From Selaginella moellendorffii (taxonomy: Eukaryota; Streptophyta; Lycopodiopsida; Selaginellales; Selaginellaceae), in assembly GCF_000143415.4 (NCBI RefSeq), contig NW_003314264.1:1318733-1382732 (forward strand): a stretch of DNA of 64,000 bases, in the 5' to 3' direction. The notes beneath the pieces are model-generated. The model was not told the DNA's origin. It did no database searches and saw only the letters and a program-made list of their open reading frames with translations. Shown one piece after another: positions 1 to 13,407 of the stretch; positions within the stretch are counted from its first letter, which is position 1; every line of letters starts with the position of its first letter. A program made the translations under genes and the position numbers.

Positions 1-584
1 CCACCTGAGGGACACACGCTTTGGGCTGTCACTCCAAGCCTCCCTTAGTACCAGGAGTTGGTCTCTGGGACAAGTTCGAAACTTACTAAATATGGAATGG
101 TGCTAGATTGTGAATTTGGACACGGGACAAACACCATTGTGTTCAAGCTGACCTCTACATTCCATAAATATGCCAAATGAGTGAATCTAGACACTTTCCA
201 TAAATAGCATTTGGGACTGAAATGAGACTAACACAAAGGGTGTGATAGCGAGGGTGTTTAGCAGAAACGGTAAGCTATCATCCGGCGATATTGAGGGACT
301 AGTCTCAATATGCGAGGGTTCTTGCCAAGCTAGTGCAAGACAGAGCAAAAGAGAACTAACAAGCCAGGCCAAGTATGCTTGGCTAAATAGACACTTAGGA
401 ATTCCTTCTTTACACTCATCCGGCCAAGTACAAATGCTAAGTCCAGTTTACTAACACTTGGACAAGAGGGGCTAATAAAGGAAACCAGCAGTACTGACCT
501 CCTGCCGTCGTGGCAGTAAGGAAAAAGTGTCTGTAAGGACTAGCCGACAAATATCTTTCGATACCCGAAGTTACATTCGCGACA
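1..584 (-). repeat. LTR fragment of the dominant LTR family, cut by the window edge
   Basis: This stretch is the reverse complement of the 5' half of the LTR at 12247-13405. It ends at 584 with CGCGACA, the complement of the family's TGTCGCG terminus. The rest of the LTR lies left of the window. Similarity was read by eye and no identity was computed. Confidence 0.8.
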
Positions 585-1869
585 CTTTTGCCTATCTTAT
601 GGTCAATATAATATTCTCTAAACTGTTCAATTATCATCATTTGCTAGTGGAATGTAATTTGGATCTTAATTGTTTGGAGTGAAACCAAAGCCTAATCTAG
701 GCTGTTTAGTGGTGGAATGCAAACTTAATTTAGAACTTCTTCTTCCTTCTTCCTGTCATCACTAACATCAAGCATTGACAACTTCCTCTTGGTATAGTGC
801 AAGAGTCTCCTTCTTAAGGAGTTCCTACTCCTAAGGGCAATTTATCTTCTTTGCTTTTAAACTCTTGTAAATATTATTATGTTTATTCCTCTATCCCTTA
901 CACCCTTTGCAACAGATTGTTATACTTATAAGTCGCACATCACATGAAATAAAGCTAACTATGTGTGCAATCATAAGTAACCACCCTTTATAATCCCTAC
1001 CAAAGATGTATTGATATAGTTGTTAAAGGACATGAAAATGCCATTTGAATTGTCATCAATGTGTACTACCAAGAAATCATCTATAGTTTGTATGATGTAA
1101 ATAGTCTTTTTTATCATGTTCTCAAATACCTTTAGTAGTCCTTATTTTTTGTTCATCAAGCTAATATTGAGGAACTCCAACATCTCTATCTATTGTTTGA
1201 ATGAAAGTTTTGATTTTGCAATATTATAAATCATGTTATTGAGAGTTTTGTTCACTACAAAAGTAATACATATGTAATTGAGAAAAAAAAATCATGCAAT
1301 AAAAAACTAACATTCGCTAGTAGAAATTTTTGCTATAGTTTATAGCCACTCCTTTGGCCTATGATTGTCTGCAATGTATAATAATTTCTTCAACTTTGAA
1401 AACTTTGTATACTAAATTTTATACTTGATCTATATATGCTCAATTAATAGCTCTTCTTACCTCTTCTTCGGATACAGAAGTTTATATGCATCTTGCTCAA
1501 CCTTCACTAAAGGCTAGGAACCAAAGCAATAAAAATAGGCCTTAAAAGTGAAGGAAGAATATACTTTATACCATACAATAAATATAAAATTGATTGGGTT
1601 GCTAAATCATATTGTATCATTATGTGAGTGCCAAATAAATGTTGTCACAACATCACCACTATAATGTTATTGAATGTCTTCTTCACTCAAGTCCACCAAA
1701 AAGTAGAGTTGCTTGATGATATGGATAAGATTTTCCTTTTGGACAACAAATTGATCAAATTTGCATTCAAATATGACAAATCAAGTTAAAGTGGAGTTGG
1801 AAGTAAAATTTTAGCAAATTTATGTATTGATGTTTTGGTTGGCCAAGATAAGTTTATTGATATCTAGAG
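585..1869. other. AT-rich stretch without a recognisable gene
   Basis: No open frame of useful length or known domain is visible. The sequence lies between two minus-oriented LTR copies and may be decayed element interior, but I could not align it to the intact element by eye. Confidence 0.5.
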
Positions 1870-2940
1870 TGTAGTGCATGTGGTTTTCACTCTTTACCCT
1901 ATGGTGATTTATCATAGGATAATTATGGAGAAAAACCTAAACCCTTGGATACGTGGGCCAAGTGTGGCAAAGTGAAACTTGAATTTCAAGGCTTTGGAGG
2001 TATAGAGCCAAATTCCCGAACACAACTAAAGAGTAAAGAAATTGGAGTATGGAATGACTCTTGAATGTTTAGCCTAATGAGCAAAGGGACAGGAGCACGG
2101 AGTGACATGGAACATTTTTACATCCCAATACCAAGACCAACACTTAAAATAGAGCAAAATAGAGTTTGATGCAATTTCAATATACTAATAACCTAACACA
2201 AGGATATGGGTACTTCATTAGCTAGCATGGTATAGAGCTTGGATTTAAACCTAAACTTGTGTAAGCAACCAAAAAAAATGACTAAGAGACGATTCATGGG
2301 CTTCAAATATAAAAGGAAAGGGTATATGAATAAGAGTGCACCTCCTTTTTTAATTGGTTAAAAGTTTTAGGATACTTAGGGTTAAATGTCTTTGGATTTG
2401 AATAATACTAGGTTGAGTGACCTCAATATAGAATGGTGTTAGATTGCAAATTTAGATATAAAAAGTAAAGAACACCATTGTGTATCTCTACATTGACAAC
2501 ACTATTGAGAATCTTTACATTCCGTAGATATGCCAAACTAATAAATTTAAATACTTTCCATAAATAGCTAAACTGAATAAGACTAATACATATGGAATGA
2601 TAATGAGAATGTCTTGACGAACACAGTAAGCTATCACCTAGCAAGTATTAAGGGATTAAGTTCAATACTGTAGGGGTTCCCAACACTAGTAAGTGCAAGT
2701 AAATAAATAAGTTTCTTTAACTATGTGAAGTATGCTTGATTAATAATACTTAAGAATTCTGTCTTTATGATCTTTTGGCTAACTATACACACGAAGATGT
2801 CAAGTTTCTCAATTAACTTGGGTGAAGACTAATAAAGGGTCTAGCAATACCGACCTTTTGCCGTCATAGTAGTTAAAAAAGAATATCCAAAAAGATTCAC
2901 TAATAAGTAACTTTCAATCCCTGCAGTCACATTTACAACA
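1870..2940 (-). repeat. Degenerate full-length LTR with adjoining polypurine tract
   Basis: The copy starts TGTAGTGCATGTGGTTTTCA and ends ATTTACAACA, matching the family's two LTR ends in reverse orientation. It is followed at 2941-2950 by CTCTCCCCCC, the complement of the polypurine tract seen before the intact 3' LTR. It is therefore the 3' LTR of a minus-oriented element. It is much more diverged than the 12-20 kb copies. Confidence 0.75.
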
Positions 2941-3835
2941 CTCTCCCCCCATTAGGGAAAATCAATGTTCTCATCAATGCATATTCTACTTTAGACCACC
3001 GCTAAGGAAAAAACTCTAGAAAAATCTCATAGTGTTTACACTTTGTGAGAAACTCACAAACTTAAATAAGTTAAGGGGGAAACTTTTTTGTCTAACACAA
3101 ATGCACTACCACTTAAACACCTTCCAGTTATTGCTGATAAAGAAATGACTAACAAAGTCAGCCACCCTTGCTATTCTAGATGTCACCTAGTTTACAAAAG
3201 ATGATATGCTCCTACCAGTTGTGGTCCTAATAGATTTGGATGTTACTCCCTTTGGTTAATATATTCACAAGTATTTTTCTTGTCTGTCAATGATTCTTTA
3301 TAAGTTGTTTGATATGCTACCTACAATCTATGATAGTTAAGTTTTATGATTGAGTTTTTCTTATGATATATTTACTATTAAATTTTGATTGGATAGTTCA
3401 TCCTATATCTTTAAACTCTAATAATCTTGGTATTTCCTATAATTATAATTTATTAGATGATAAATTAATTAGAATACTCTTGTGTTTTAATCTAAGACTT
3501 ATTCACTAATAATTGGGTCTCTAAAATATCATTGTTTTTTACTTTGATACTATCCAACTATTGATCTTTAAGTTTAGGTTGATAGACTAACTTCGACGCT
3601 TTGTATATATAGTGAAATCTTTAGTCATGGGATAACTATTATCAATTTGTCACATCACTTATGTCTCTATCAATGTTCCTTATTTCGTTAAAAAGGGCAT
3701 AATCGTGTAAACAACTCTAAACACCTATTTATAGTTGTTTATCTAAACCTTATTGACAGGTTTGGTTTGTTTGTTCAAGAGGGTTAGGGCCTTTGTCTTC
3801 TCTTTCTATATCACCTACAAGTGTGAGACACAAAT
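2941..3835. mobile_element. Rearranged interior of the LTR family
   Basis: About 2941-3235 matches the reverse complement of the intact element's 3' interior (18690-18970). About 3240-3835 matches 18090-18720 in the forward direction. The interior has been broken and partly inverted. It holds no coding sequence. Confidence 0.6.
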
Positions 3836-4051
3836 CCTAGAGCCCCAAAAGTGGAGCCAAAAGGGTCCCATATGGTAGTGGCTGAAGCGGAAGCCAAACG
3901 AGAGTAACACCTTTGGACTAAAAGCTTTGACTTGAAAAGTTGAGAGCAGGAGTGGAACTCCTTATGAAGTGCTCAAGAAATGAGCATGAAGCAAGCAACA
4001 AGTGAGTCTCTAGAAAAGGAACACAAGAGGACCAACACATGACACGTGGGA

Positions 4052-4372
4052 GTCTAAGATGGACCCGAGATGGAGTTCGAGATGGAATTTGAGATGGACC
4101 AAAGATGGAGTCCAAAATAGAGTCTGAGATAGACCTGAGATGGAGTCCGAAATGGATCCAAGATGGAGTCCAAGATGGATTCTGAGATGAACTCGAGATG
4201 GAGTCTGAGATGGACCTGAAATAGAGTCCAAGATGGACTCGAAATAGAGTTTGAGATGGACTTGAGATGGAGTCTAAGATGGAGTCCGAGATGGAAACAA
4301 GACCGAGACTGAGACTGAGTCCGAGACTGCGACTGAGTCTAAGTCCTAGACTGAGTCTAAGTCTGAATACTA
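4052..4372. repeat. Minisatellite with a ~12-bp unit (GAGATGGAGTCC-like)
   Basis: About 25 imperfect tandem copies of a 12-bp unit of the form GAGATGGAGTCC/GAGATGGACCTG run across this stretch. They grade into GACTGAGTCC-like units after about 4305. The open frames on the minus strand here (Ser/His/Leu-rich repeats) are by-products of the repeat, not genes. Confidence 0.85.
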
Positions 4373-5340
4373 ATACAGACTGTTGGTCCCCCAGGGGGGG
4401 GGGGCTGTAAGGGGTTCCAAAAGTATAGTAGGGAGAGTGTGGGGGTTGAACTTTAGTGGAATTAGTTTAGCTAGGAAGGGCTAATGTAGCCCAAAAAGGC
4501 TATACTCATGTATTGGGTGATGATATAACCATTGGGAAGTCCAAGGTTAGAGTGAATACGAATAGACAAGTGGGGTAGTTTAGTGAAGTGTTCAAAAACC
4601 AGCTCTAACTCCCTCGACAGATCGAATGGTCAATGCTCATAGTCCAAGTGTGGGTGGCACTATTTACTTGGATACCTAGCGTGACTCATAAGAACCTCGC
4701 TTTAGCCACTTGGCTAGGGCACCCAAAGGTAGATGGTGGGAAGAGTACCCACGGGGCTCGTGTAGGGTTGCAATGTTTCGAAATATTGTCCCAGAGTTCT
4801 AGACTGTGGAAAGGAAGAGGACTAATCCACTTATGTGGTGACCAAGGATGCAGTCATATAACAAGAAAGTCCTAGATGTCAATGAGACATAGTGGTTGGG
4901 CCTGTGAGCCTTGACCCAATGATAGTATTGGCAAACATAGCCATGGACGGAAAGAGACTTAGTAGGGACTGAAAAAGGGATATTAGAGAAGGTTGTTCCC
5001 TAGTCTATGAACATCCCAAGGATGCTAAGGAGTGGATTTGGGATGATCACTCATAAACAGATGGCCCAGTCTTTGAGAGATGGGACTGTGATGTAGGTGG
5101 TGTTGGACCATTAGTGTGACAAAAATGAAGGGGCAAAGCCTTAGTGTAACGGGCTGATATGTTGGTGGTACCTTAGGGTGTCAGTTATGGGATTGAACAC
5201 GTGGAGCACTTGGACCAAGTGCAAAGGTTAAGTGGTATAAATGCTATTGTTGGGACTAGCAAGTCCCCAAGTCCGTAATAAAACTTATGGAGGTTGAGAG
5301 TGAAACTCTTCCACGTGGTTGAAGTTGTGGTTAAGTGACT
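4373..5340. other. Non-genic stretch with an LTR-like scrap
   Basis: A G-run followed by GGGGTTCCAAAAGTATAGTA at about 4390-4430 resembles the G-run region of the family LTR (12829-12880). The remainder holds no recognisable gene. A similar scrap in reverse orientation occurs at about 22400-22470. Confidence 0.45.
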
Positions 5341-6900
5341 AAAGTAGAATAGAAAAATTAGTTACTTGGCAACAATAAAAAAATAGAATAAATATCATAA
5401 GGGCTAACAAACACCTATTCATATGAACTATTGCACTAGCTAGTTTGAATAATTCTTAATTAACATCACTAAAGAACTCAAGTTGCCTAAGCAAGTGTCA
5501 GTAACATCCTACCAATATCTCAAACCTAAGAGACCAATTCAAAGCAAACCACAAAGAAAGAATATATAATAATGTGCAAAGCCAAAAGCCATAAAAAAAA
5601 TGATTAACCATCACTAAGATTGTCAATCACTTTATCATGAGAGATGCATAATCATCGTTTGAAGAACAATTTACCATCCCAAAGAATAATAAACTATCCA
5701 TCACCAATAATAATCAAGCAAGATCTTTAATAAAGATAATCAATTATTTGAAATGATGATCAATCATCACCAATGATCACTAAATGTAAACACTAATTTA
5801 AACATTGGAACTAATGGGCTAAAATGCCTTTCCCAACTTTTAACAAATGGATTAATAAGCATCAAAAGTTCAAAGAAGCTTATAACTAAGTATCATTTAA
5901 TAATGATTACAAGTCTTATATGAACAAACTTCAATATTGAAGAAGAAATCATAGTACAACCCATAATATCTTCCTCAACACATCCATAAGCTAAACTTTG
6001 TAATGCAAAAGCTAATAAAAAATATATTTGCATCAATCCAAAAGCCAAGCATAACAAAGCTATACATAACAAGTGGTCATCAAACAAATCCCCTATAAAT
6101 CCATCTTCTATAATTAGACATAACTCACTTCATAATAAGAAGAATTATCAATGATCGATATATCCTCAATTCAAAACCAACAAAGATCCAACTCTAATCA
6201 ATTACTGACTCTTTATTTTATAAAGCTAGCATAGTCCATGATTAAATCATTTTTCAAAGAAACATTAAAATTTACCCTCTATTAAAATAATGTCATCTAG
6301 AACACATCTAACAGAATTTGCCACTCAATTCATTTGAATGACAATAAAGTTATTAACTAACTAAATGAACGAATGCCAATGATATAAAAGTATGGCTAAA
6401 CTATCAACACTATCTTCATTGAAACTAATGAAACAAAATGTTAATCTCCAATAAGCCCAACTAATCACCAACCATCTGTATCACTATAGATGGAAAATTA
6501 ACTTCCTTAATATGCTTATGGAGAAACATTTTATTTCACTATAATCTCAATGTCAAGAATGTCAAAGTCAAAGTATCAATTTAACATCATCAACACTAGA
6601 ACAAAGCTAGTAGAAAGCAAGAGCAAATTACCACTCAATACTCTTTTAGCAACTAAGCTAATTAAAGTTAAAGATACTTTATTGTATCTGAGACCAAACC
6701 TTTAATAATATAAATAACATATCATTAGGGAGTAAATCACCACATCCAAAACTCAATACAATCCAACACCATAGACTCAATATAACTAAATAATATTAAT
6801 ATGGATGAATTGATATGCCCACAGGGAAAATCTATACAAGCTCAACAACACGATCCTCTGCAATACCATCTGGTAAACAAGCCCATCATTGCTAAACCAT
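5341..6900 (-). mobile_element. Decayed interior copy of the LTR family, minus orientation
   Basis: Around 5890-6010 the reverse complement closely follows 17400-17520 of the intact element, including the TTATGGATGTGTTGAGGAAG stretch. Scattered similarity continues on both sides. No coding capacity is visible. Confidence 0.6.
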
Positions 6901-7159
6901 GTACTACTTTCTTCCTTGGGATAGAGTAGCTAGAAGAGCTATAATGCATGTTAGCACACATGCACATCCAATGCAGGAAGGAATATAAAGGAGTTTTGTC
7001 AATTGTTTTTGAGATGTTTTGTAAGTAGAGACCATAAGAAACTCATCTACAACTTCAAAACATGTTTAGAAGACTATGCTCAAGGATTTTATTACAAGCA
7101 CCGTACTCAATTTGGATAACTGATAGACTCAACCAAATAAAGCTAGCTTGCAAAACTTA

Positions 7160-7793
7160 TTATGATCCTTTATCAATCTCCACCTAAACTAATTGAGAAA
7201 TTGGTGTCTTCATATGTGCACTCAGTCAAAAGAGCACAAGGATGAAATTCCTAAGTGCTATTAGTTAAATATGTTTGACTTAGTTAAAGAAATTCATTCA
7301 TTGACTTGCACTTGCTAGTGTTGGGAACTTTCGCAATATTGAGCTCAGTCTTTTAATATTTGTTAGGTGATATCTTACCATGTTTGCCAAGACACTCTTA
7401 CTATTATTTCCCCATGTGTTAGTTTTGTTCAATCATATTAGCTATCAACACCAAACTCTATTTAGCTCTATATTATGTGCTAGTTTTGGCATTAAGATGC
7501 TAAATGCTTTAGGATTGTTTTAATGTTATTTCATACTTCTGTCCCTTTGCTCTTTGGGTTATATACTCAAGAATCACTCCATGCTCTTATCCTTTAGCTT
7601 GTTGAACTATACATTTAAGAGTTATTCTGTGTTCTAGTTTCCTATGCTCCTTGGCCATATGTTTAGAAATCTGACTCCACTTCTTCATTTAGTGGCTCAA
7701 GGCCCTAAACTTGGGTTCTATCTTACTACCCTTAAAGGTTAAAGTTCACCATAGGGTAAAGGGTGAAAATCATGTATGCTACACTAGAGCATA
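7160..7793 (+). repeat. Truncated LTR, plus orientation
   Basis: The 3' part of the LTR family is present and ends with GTATGCTACA at 7793. The 5' part is missing or too decayed to see. The sequence after 7793 resembles a decayed primer-binding region (TAGAGCATAG). Confidence 0.65.
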
Positions 7794-10355
7794 GGTAGAG
7801 TGCTAAGCATCTAGGTATGGTTGGGGATTCCCCACTCCCTAACAAGTGGTGAACACTAACATGACACAATTGATAGAGTTTTTGAGAGATGGAGTCATGC
7901 TTTCTTTTTTTCTTTTTGAAGAGATTTTTATTATGCAGGTCTCTAGAAAGAACGATAGTTATTTGAGCACATGGCACAGCAAGATTTGAGCACAACTGTA
8001 GCTAGGAGAGTCAAAATTTCTTCTCTTTTAAATCTTTCTTAAGGGTTTTCTTAGGTGCATTTGCTTTTGAACAAGAATTCTTACGGAATTGGTCATGATT
8101 TTGTGAGCTTGGAAAAAAAAACATAAACCTAAACCCTAAACCCTCTCTCTAACAAGCTATGGCACAATAGCAAATCTGACATACAAAGCAATTTTCTTCT
8201 CTTTATTTTTAGTGTGCAATGTTCCAGTGTGAATTTCTTGCAATGTAGGGAGCAGATTTACATGGAGTGTAGATGCTAGAAAGCTTAGGCTTTGCTCTAT
8301 TTTTTGAGGTGCACCAAGCCTAGAGATTCTTCTAGAAAGCATCCATGAAAAGAGTTTTCTTTTTTGTCTTGCGCATTTCTTTGTCTTTGGGAGAGAGATT
8401 TCTAGCATTGGAGGATTCCTTACTTCTCTTTCTCCTCTTGGAATTCTTGAGTGTTTTCTCAGCATTCTAGCAAGTCTAGTCTCAACAAAATTGGCACATG
8501 GAATTGACAGCAAAAGCCATTTTTCTTCCTCAAAGAGTTAGTGCAAACTTTGGAAGGTGATAATTTGCAATTTGGTGATTGGTTTCTGATGAAATTTGGT
8601 GGAAAAGGTATGCCTAGGTCTGCCCTTTCTTTTGAGAAATAGCACAACTATTTTGGTGGTGTTTTCCATGAGTTTGAACCATTTTCCTCATATACATACA
8701 CTTTCTTGTCACAATCTTTGAGTTCTATGGGTTTACATAGCCAAAGTTTCTTTCTTTCTAGCTGATTTTGCATGTGAGTCTACTAGTTGGTATCATTCTA
8801 AGACATTTATTGAGTAAATCCATCTACCACACATTGAGTTTCCAGAGGAAAAGTAAGATTTTGGGCATTTATAAAGGAATTTTACATTCCCAAGGACTTG
8901 GAGTGGTAATAGCTTCATGGTGTGTAATCTCAAGATCATTTATTTTGATCCTAGGTTGCTGCAGACTAGTCATAAAGACATTGAGTTTCAGAGACATTTC
9001 CTAAGAGTTAGCATTTGTTGGGTAAAGATTATTTTATGCCAATTCAAACCTAACTTTCAAGTGCTTGGAATCCACAATGGTTTGCAACTATTCCTGGAGC
9101 ACATGGGAGATATTTATGCTTGTGAAGAGAGCTAGATTACCAGACAACCCTCTCTAGCAAGGAGGATTCAAACATTCTAGTAGATATCAAGTTGGGGAAT
9201 TCACTTCTTATGGCAACTCCTCCTCAATCTGTGTTGTGCAATGTGGGATAAACTTGCCTTACTTCTCAATAAATAGTGATGTCTCAACAAAAGCGTATTA
9301 TTAAGAGGGGAGCCCCTCAATGGTGGGGAGAACACTCTTTCATGCTTGCTCAAACATCTCTCTTGAGTGAACTCCTTTGAAACCCTAGCAATGGGGAAGA
9401 AGGGGTATATACCCCTCTCTCAGAATATGCCTCACACCCTAGAATATTCTAATAGTGGAATATTCTAGAGAATCTAGCTCAAAGGCTATGCATATCCTAA
9501 TACACAACCACAAGAGATCATGCTAAACTCCATCGTATGTAAAAACCCATGACTAAATTGCTACTGAAAGCTTTAATATAATGCCCAATGTCAACAACTA
9601 CAGAACCAAAGAGAATACAAAGGAGGGAGAAGAAGTTGCAAAGTTCTGGAATCAAAGGAAAACCAAATAGGGAAAACTTGATCATAGAATTAAGAATTCA
9701 ACCCAAGAGAAGTGGAGGAAAGTAGAAAATGATGAAAAAAAGAAGATAAAAGAGCAAAAATCTAAAAGGGAACAAATCACTAACCTAGACTCTACTTATT
9801 GAGGTCTCTAAACCTCTAGAAAGTTTCTCAAACATGGCCTAAATTTATTTCTAAAGTTTCAATTAAAGTGGAAGAATAATGAATGTGTTACCTAATATAG
9901 GATATGTAGTGAAATGGAAAGATTGCAACCATAGTGATGGATGATGAGTGGAATGGTTGACTAACTTGAATAGATTGGTAGTGGACGGGAGCTTGTAATA
10001 TGTTATGATCATCGAAGTTTCTAACAATTTGTATAGTAATTGTTAGAGAAGAAAATGCTTACAACTAGTGGCAATATCTATATAGATCACTACATCTTGT
10101 TGTGTCTGTGTGGGATTAGGAAATAACATTTACCCATTTGTAATGTCTAGCTTTTTGCTACAATTAGGGTGTTTTGGCTAGTTGAAATCAATTTCTAGTG
10201 TTCACTATTTGTCAAGAGAATGGTCCATCGATAGAGTTTTGTAGCACATGTGATCATGGGATAAGATTTGGATATATTGTCACTATGGATCCTTAAAACC
10301 TTGGGGGATAAATAGGGATAAAATAGCTATTAAGAACTCTCACATTAAACAATTG
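7794..10355. other. 2.5-kb stretch without a recognisable gene
   Basis: Several short open frames exist on both strands; the longest is 118 codons on the minus strand at 8157-8513. None shows a recognisable domain or a coherent exon structure. Two telomere-like CCCTAAA units in a row occur near 8127-8143, which is too short to mean much. Confidence 0.5.
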
Positions 10356-11122
10356 TGTAATGCATGTGGTTTTCACCCTTTATCCTATAATGATTTACTA
10401 TAGGATAACCACAAAGCGGAACTTAAACCCTCCATATGCCACATATCACATGCCATGTGCCACATGCCACATGTCCAAAGGACAGTGGAGTGGAACCCGA
10501 GTTTTAGAGCCTTGGGCCATTGAATGAAGGAACAGATAAACTCCTAAGCACGGAGCCAAAGAGCGACAAAACCAAAGCACGAAGCAACTCCTAAGTATAT
10601 AGCTTAAGGAGCAAAGGGACAGGAGCACAGAACAACTTGGAATAATCCTAGAGTGTCCAACATCCCAATGCTAGGACCAGCACATAAAAAGGAGCCAAAT
10701 GGTGTCTAACGCTATTTCAGCATACTAATGGCTTAATACAAAGATATAGATACTCCACCAACTAGCATAGTGTGGAACTTGAGATTAGACCCAAGCCGGA
10801 TGCAGAACAAGAACAGACACACAAACAAGAGCTAGACTATGCCTTAGGTCAATCAGCCATACCCAACCTACCCCCCGGCCCCCCCCTTGAGGAACACACT
10901 TTGGGCTTTCACCCTTAGTATTAGGAGTTAGTCTCTGGGATAAACTCCAAATTTACTAAATATAGAATGTCCCTAGATTGTGAATTTGGACATGGGACGA
11001 ACACCATTGAGTTCAAGACAATTTCTACATTCCATAGATATGCCAAATGAGTAAATCTAGACATTTTCTATAAATAGCATTTGGGACTGGAATGAGGCTA
11101 ACACAAAGGGTATGATAGCAAG
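10356..11122 (-). repeat. Partial LTR, minus orientation, ending at a gypsy fragment
   Basis: The LTR starts TGTAATGCATGTGG and follows the reverse complement of the intact LTR until about 11122. Integrase sequence of a gypsy element begins there. The 5' third of the LTR is missing at that junction, so the junction marks an old truncation or insertion. Confidence 0.65.
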
Positions 11123-12246
11123 GTTGGAACTCTACATCCCAATGCTTCCAGTTTATATATTTTGTTTGCCTTTGTTGAGCCCATTCCAAGGAATCCCTCA
11201 CTAAATTCCAAATGTTGAGTCTTTCCATTGTGAACGCCTCCAATGCAGATAACTCTCCATGATACTCGACCACGCTGAGTTCCACAAAACCTTCAATAGC
11301 TTGCCCATTGATAACTTCCCATGGACTCACCTCGATATTCGAATATAGTGAGTTGTTATAACACATTTCCGCAAGTCCTAAATGACTTACCCAATCGCTT
11401 TGATCTCTAGAGATATAGCATTGCAATTAATCCTCTAGCTGCCTATTCACCCTTCTGTTTGTCCATCTGTCAGGAAGTGTTAGTGCCATCAAACTTGACT
11501 TAATACCTGGTTGTGCTGAATTTCACATGGGTGCGATATTGTCCAGAAGAGTTCTCCAAAACCTACTGGTGAAGATCTTATCTCGATATGAGATAATCTC
11601 TTTTGACCTTCCCTGCACTCAAACCACTTGTTTGAAGAACAACTTCGCCACCTTCCACATCCATTTCCGTTGTGGTGTGTATAAAATGTGCCATCTTCGA
11701 AAACCAGTCCACCACCACGAATATTGCATCAAACCCCTCACTTGGGGGAGTCCTATGATGAAGTCCATCGTAAAACATTTCTACAGACAATTTGGAATTG
11801 AGAGGCTTTGTAACAAGCCCCCACTAGCCTTAGTCACAGCTTTGACCTGCTGACATGTTGGACATGTCTTTACATAGTCTTGGATGTCCTTAGTTATGTC
11901 TGGCCAGTAATACTTCCTCTTGAGTAAGCCCATCGTCTTGGGCACTCTACCATGTCTGCAAGAGGTCCATTATGACACCCTTCTAAGGCTACATTCTTTA
12001 GCTCCCCTTGTGGCATATATACCCTTGTTTATTTATAATAGACAAGTATATTGCGTTCTACATAACCTATCGTCTCTTCTTTAGGTGGCTCCCCTCTTTG
12101 GTGAGCCTCCTACGGTTCCTAATTCCTTAGCAACACTTCTTGTGCTAGACCATTGTTCTCATACGTTGTCCGATCATCATCCCAAAAGGTTGTTGTTGTG
12201 CTCGATATCGCCAACTTCAAGCTTATTGTTCAACTTAGAGCATCTG
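11123..12246 (-). mobile_element. Ty3/gypsy integrase region, left half of an interrupted element
   Basis: Reading the minus strand, about 11980-11820 encodes an integrase zinc-binding segment with YYWPDI followed by CPTCQQ. About 11740-11680 encodes the core start FDAIFVVVDWFSKMAHFI. About 11420-11290 encodes SDWVSHLGLAEMCYNNS, typical of the gypsy integrase core and C-terminal region. Stops and frameshifts show it is dead. It continues across the 12247-20107 insertion into the reverse transcriptase part at 20108. Confidence 0.85.
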
Positions 12247-13405
12247 TGTCGCGAATGTGACTTCAGGTATCGAAAGTTACCTGTCGGCTAGTCCTTACGG
12301 ACACTCTTACCTTACTGCCACGATGGCAGGAGGTCGGTATTGTTGGACCCTTTGTCAGCCCCTCTTGTTCAAGTGTTAGTAAACTGAACTTTGCATCTGT
12401 ACTTGGCCGGATGAGCATAAGGAAGGAGTTCCTAAGTGTCTATTTAGTTGATCATACTCGGCCTGGCTTGTTAGTTCTCTTTTGCTCTGTCTTGCACTGG
12501 CTTGACAAAAACCCTTGCGTATTGAGATTAGTCCCTCAATATTGCTACATGATAGCTTACCGTGTCTACCAAACACCCTCGCTATCATGCCTTTTGTGTT
12601 AGTCTCATTTCGGTCCCAAATGCTATTTATGGAAAGTGTCCAGATTTGCTCATTTGGCATATTTACATAATGTAGAGATCGTCCTGAACACAATGGTGTT
12701 CGTCCCATGTCCAAATTCGCAATCTAAGGACATTCCATATTTGGTAAGTTTCGAGTTTGTCCCAGAGACTAACTCCTGATACTAAGGGAGGCTTGGGGTG
12801 AAAGCCCAAAGCGTGTGTTCCTCAAGGGGGGGGGGGGGGGGGGGGCTGCTATGGGGGGTTCCAAATATATAGTAGGGATAGTGGGTAGGTCAGGCATGGC
12901 CGACCAATCTGAGGCATAATCTAGCTCCCACTTGCGTGCCTGTCTTTGTTCTGCGTCCGGCTTGGGTTTAAGCCCAAGTTCCACACCATGCTAGCTGGTG
13001 GAGTACCCATATCCTCACATTAGGCCACCGGTATGCCGAAATAGCGCCAGACTCTGTTTGGCTCCATTTTGCGTGCTGGTCCTGGCATTGGGATGCTGGT
13101 TGCTCCAGGACTGTTCCAAGTCGCTCCGGGCCCCTGTCCCTTCACTCCTTGAGCTGTATGCTCGGGAGTTGCTCTGTGGTCCGGTTCCATCACTCCTTAG
13201 CTCCACACTTGGGAGTTTAGCACCGTTCCTTCGTTCAGTGGCCCAAGGCCCTGAACTTCGGGTTCCTATGGACACGTGGCATGGACACGTGGCATGTGAC
13301 ACATGGCATCTGTCACGTGGCACAAAGAGGGTTTAAGTTCTGCTTCGTGGTGTTATCCTATAGTAAATCACCATAGGATAAAGGGTCAAAACCATGTGTG
13401 CTACA
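12247..13405 (+). repeat. 5' LTR
   Basis: It starts TGTCGCG and ends GCTACA. It contains a run of about 18 G near 12829-12846, which is shorter in the 3' LTR. It is very similar to 18973-20107, so the insertion is relatively recent compared with the other copies in this window. Confidence 0.9.
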
Positions 13406-13407
13406 TT

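Noticed and set aside
3918-4231. Ser/His/Leu-rich repeat proteins on the minus strand
   Set aside because: They are translations of the 12-bp minisatellite and have no independent coding evidence.
8126-8143. Interstitial telomere
   Set aside because: Only about two CCCTAAA-type units are present, which occurs by chance in AT-rich plant DNA.
8157-8513. 118-codon open frame on the minus strand as a gene
   Set aside because: No recognisable domain, no partner exons, biased low-complexity composition and location in a decayed repeat belt.
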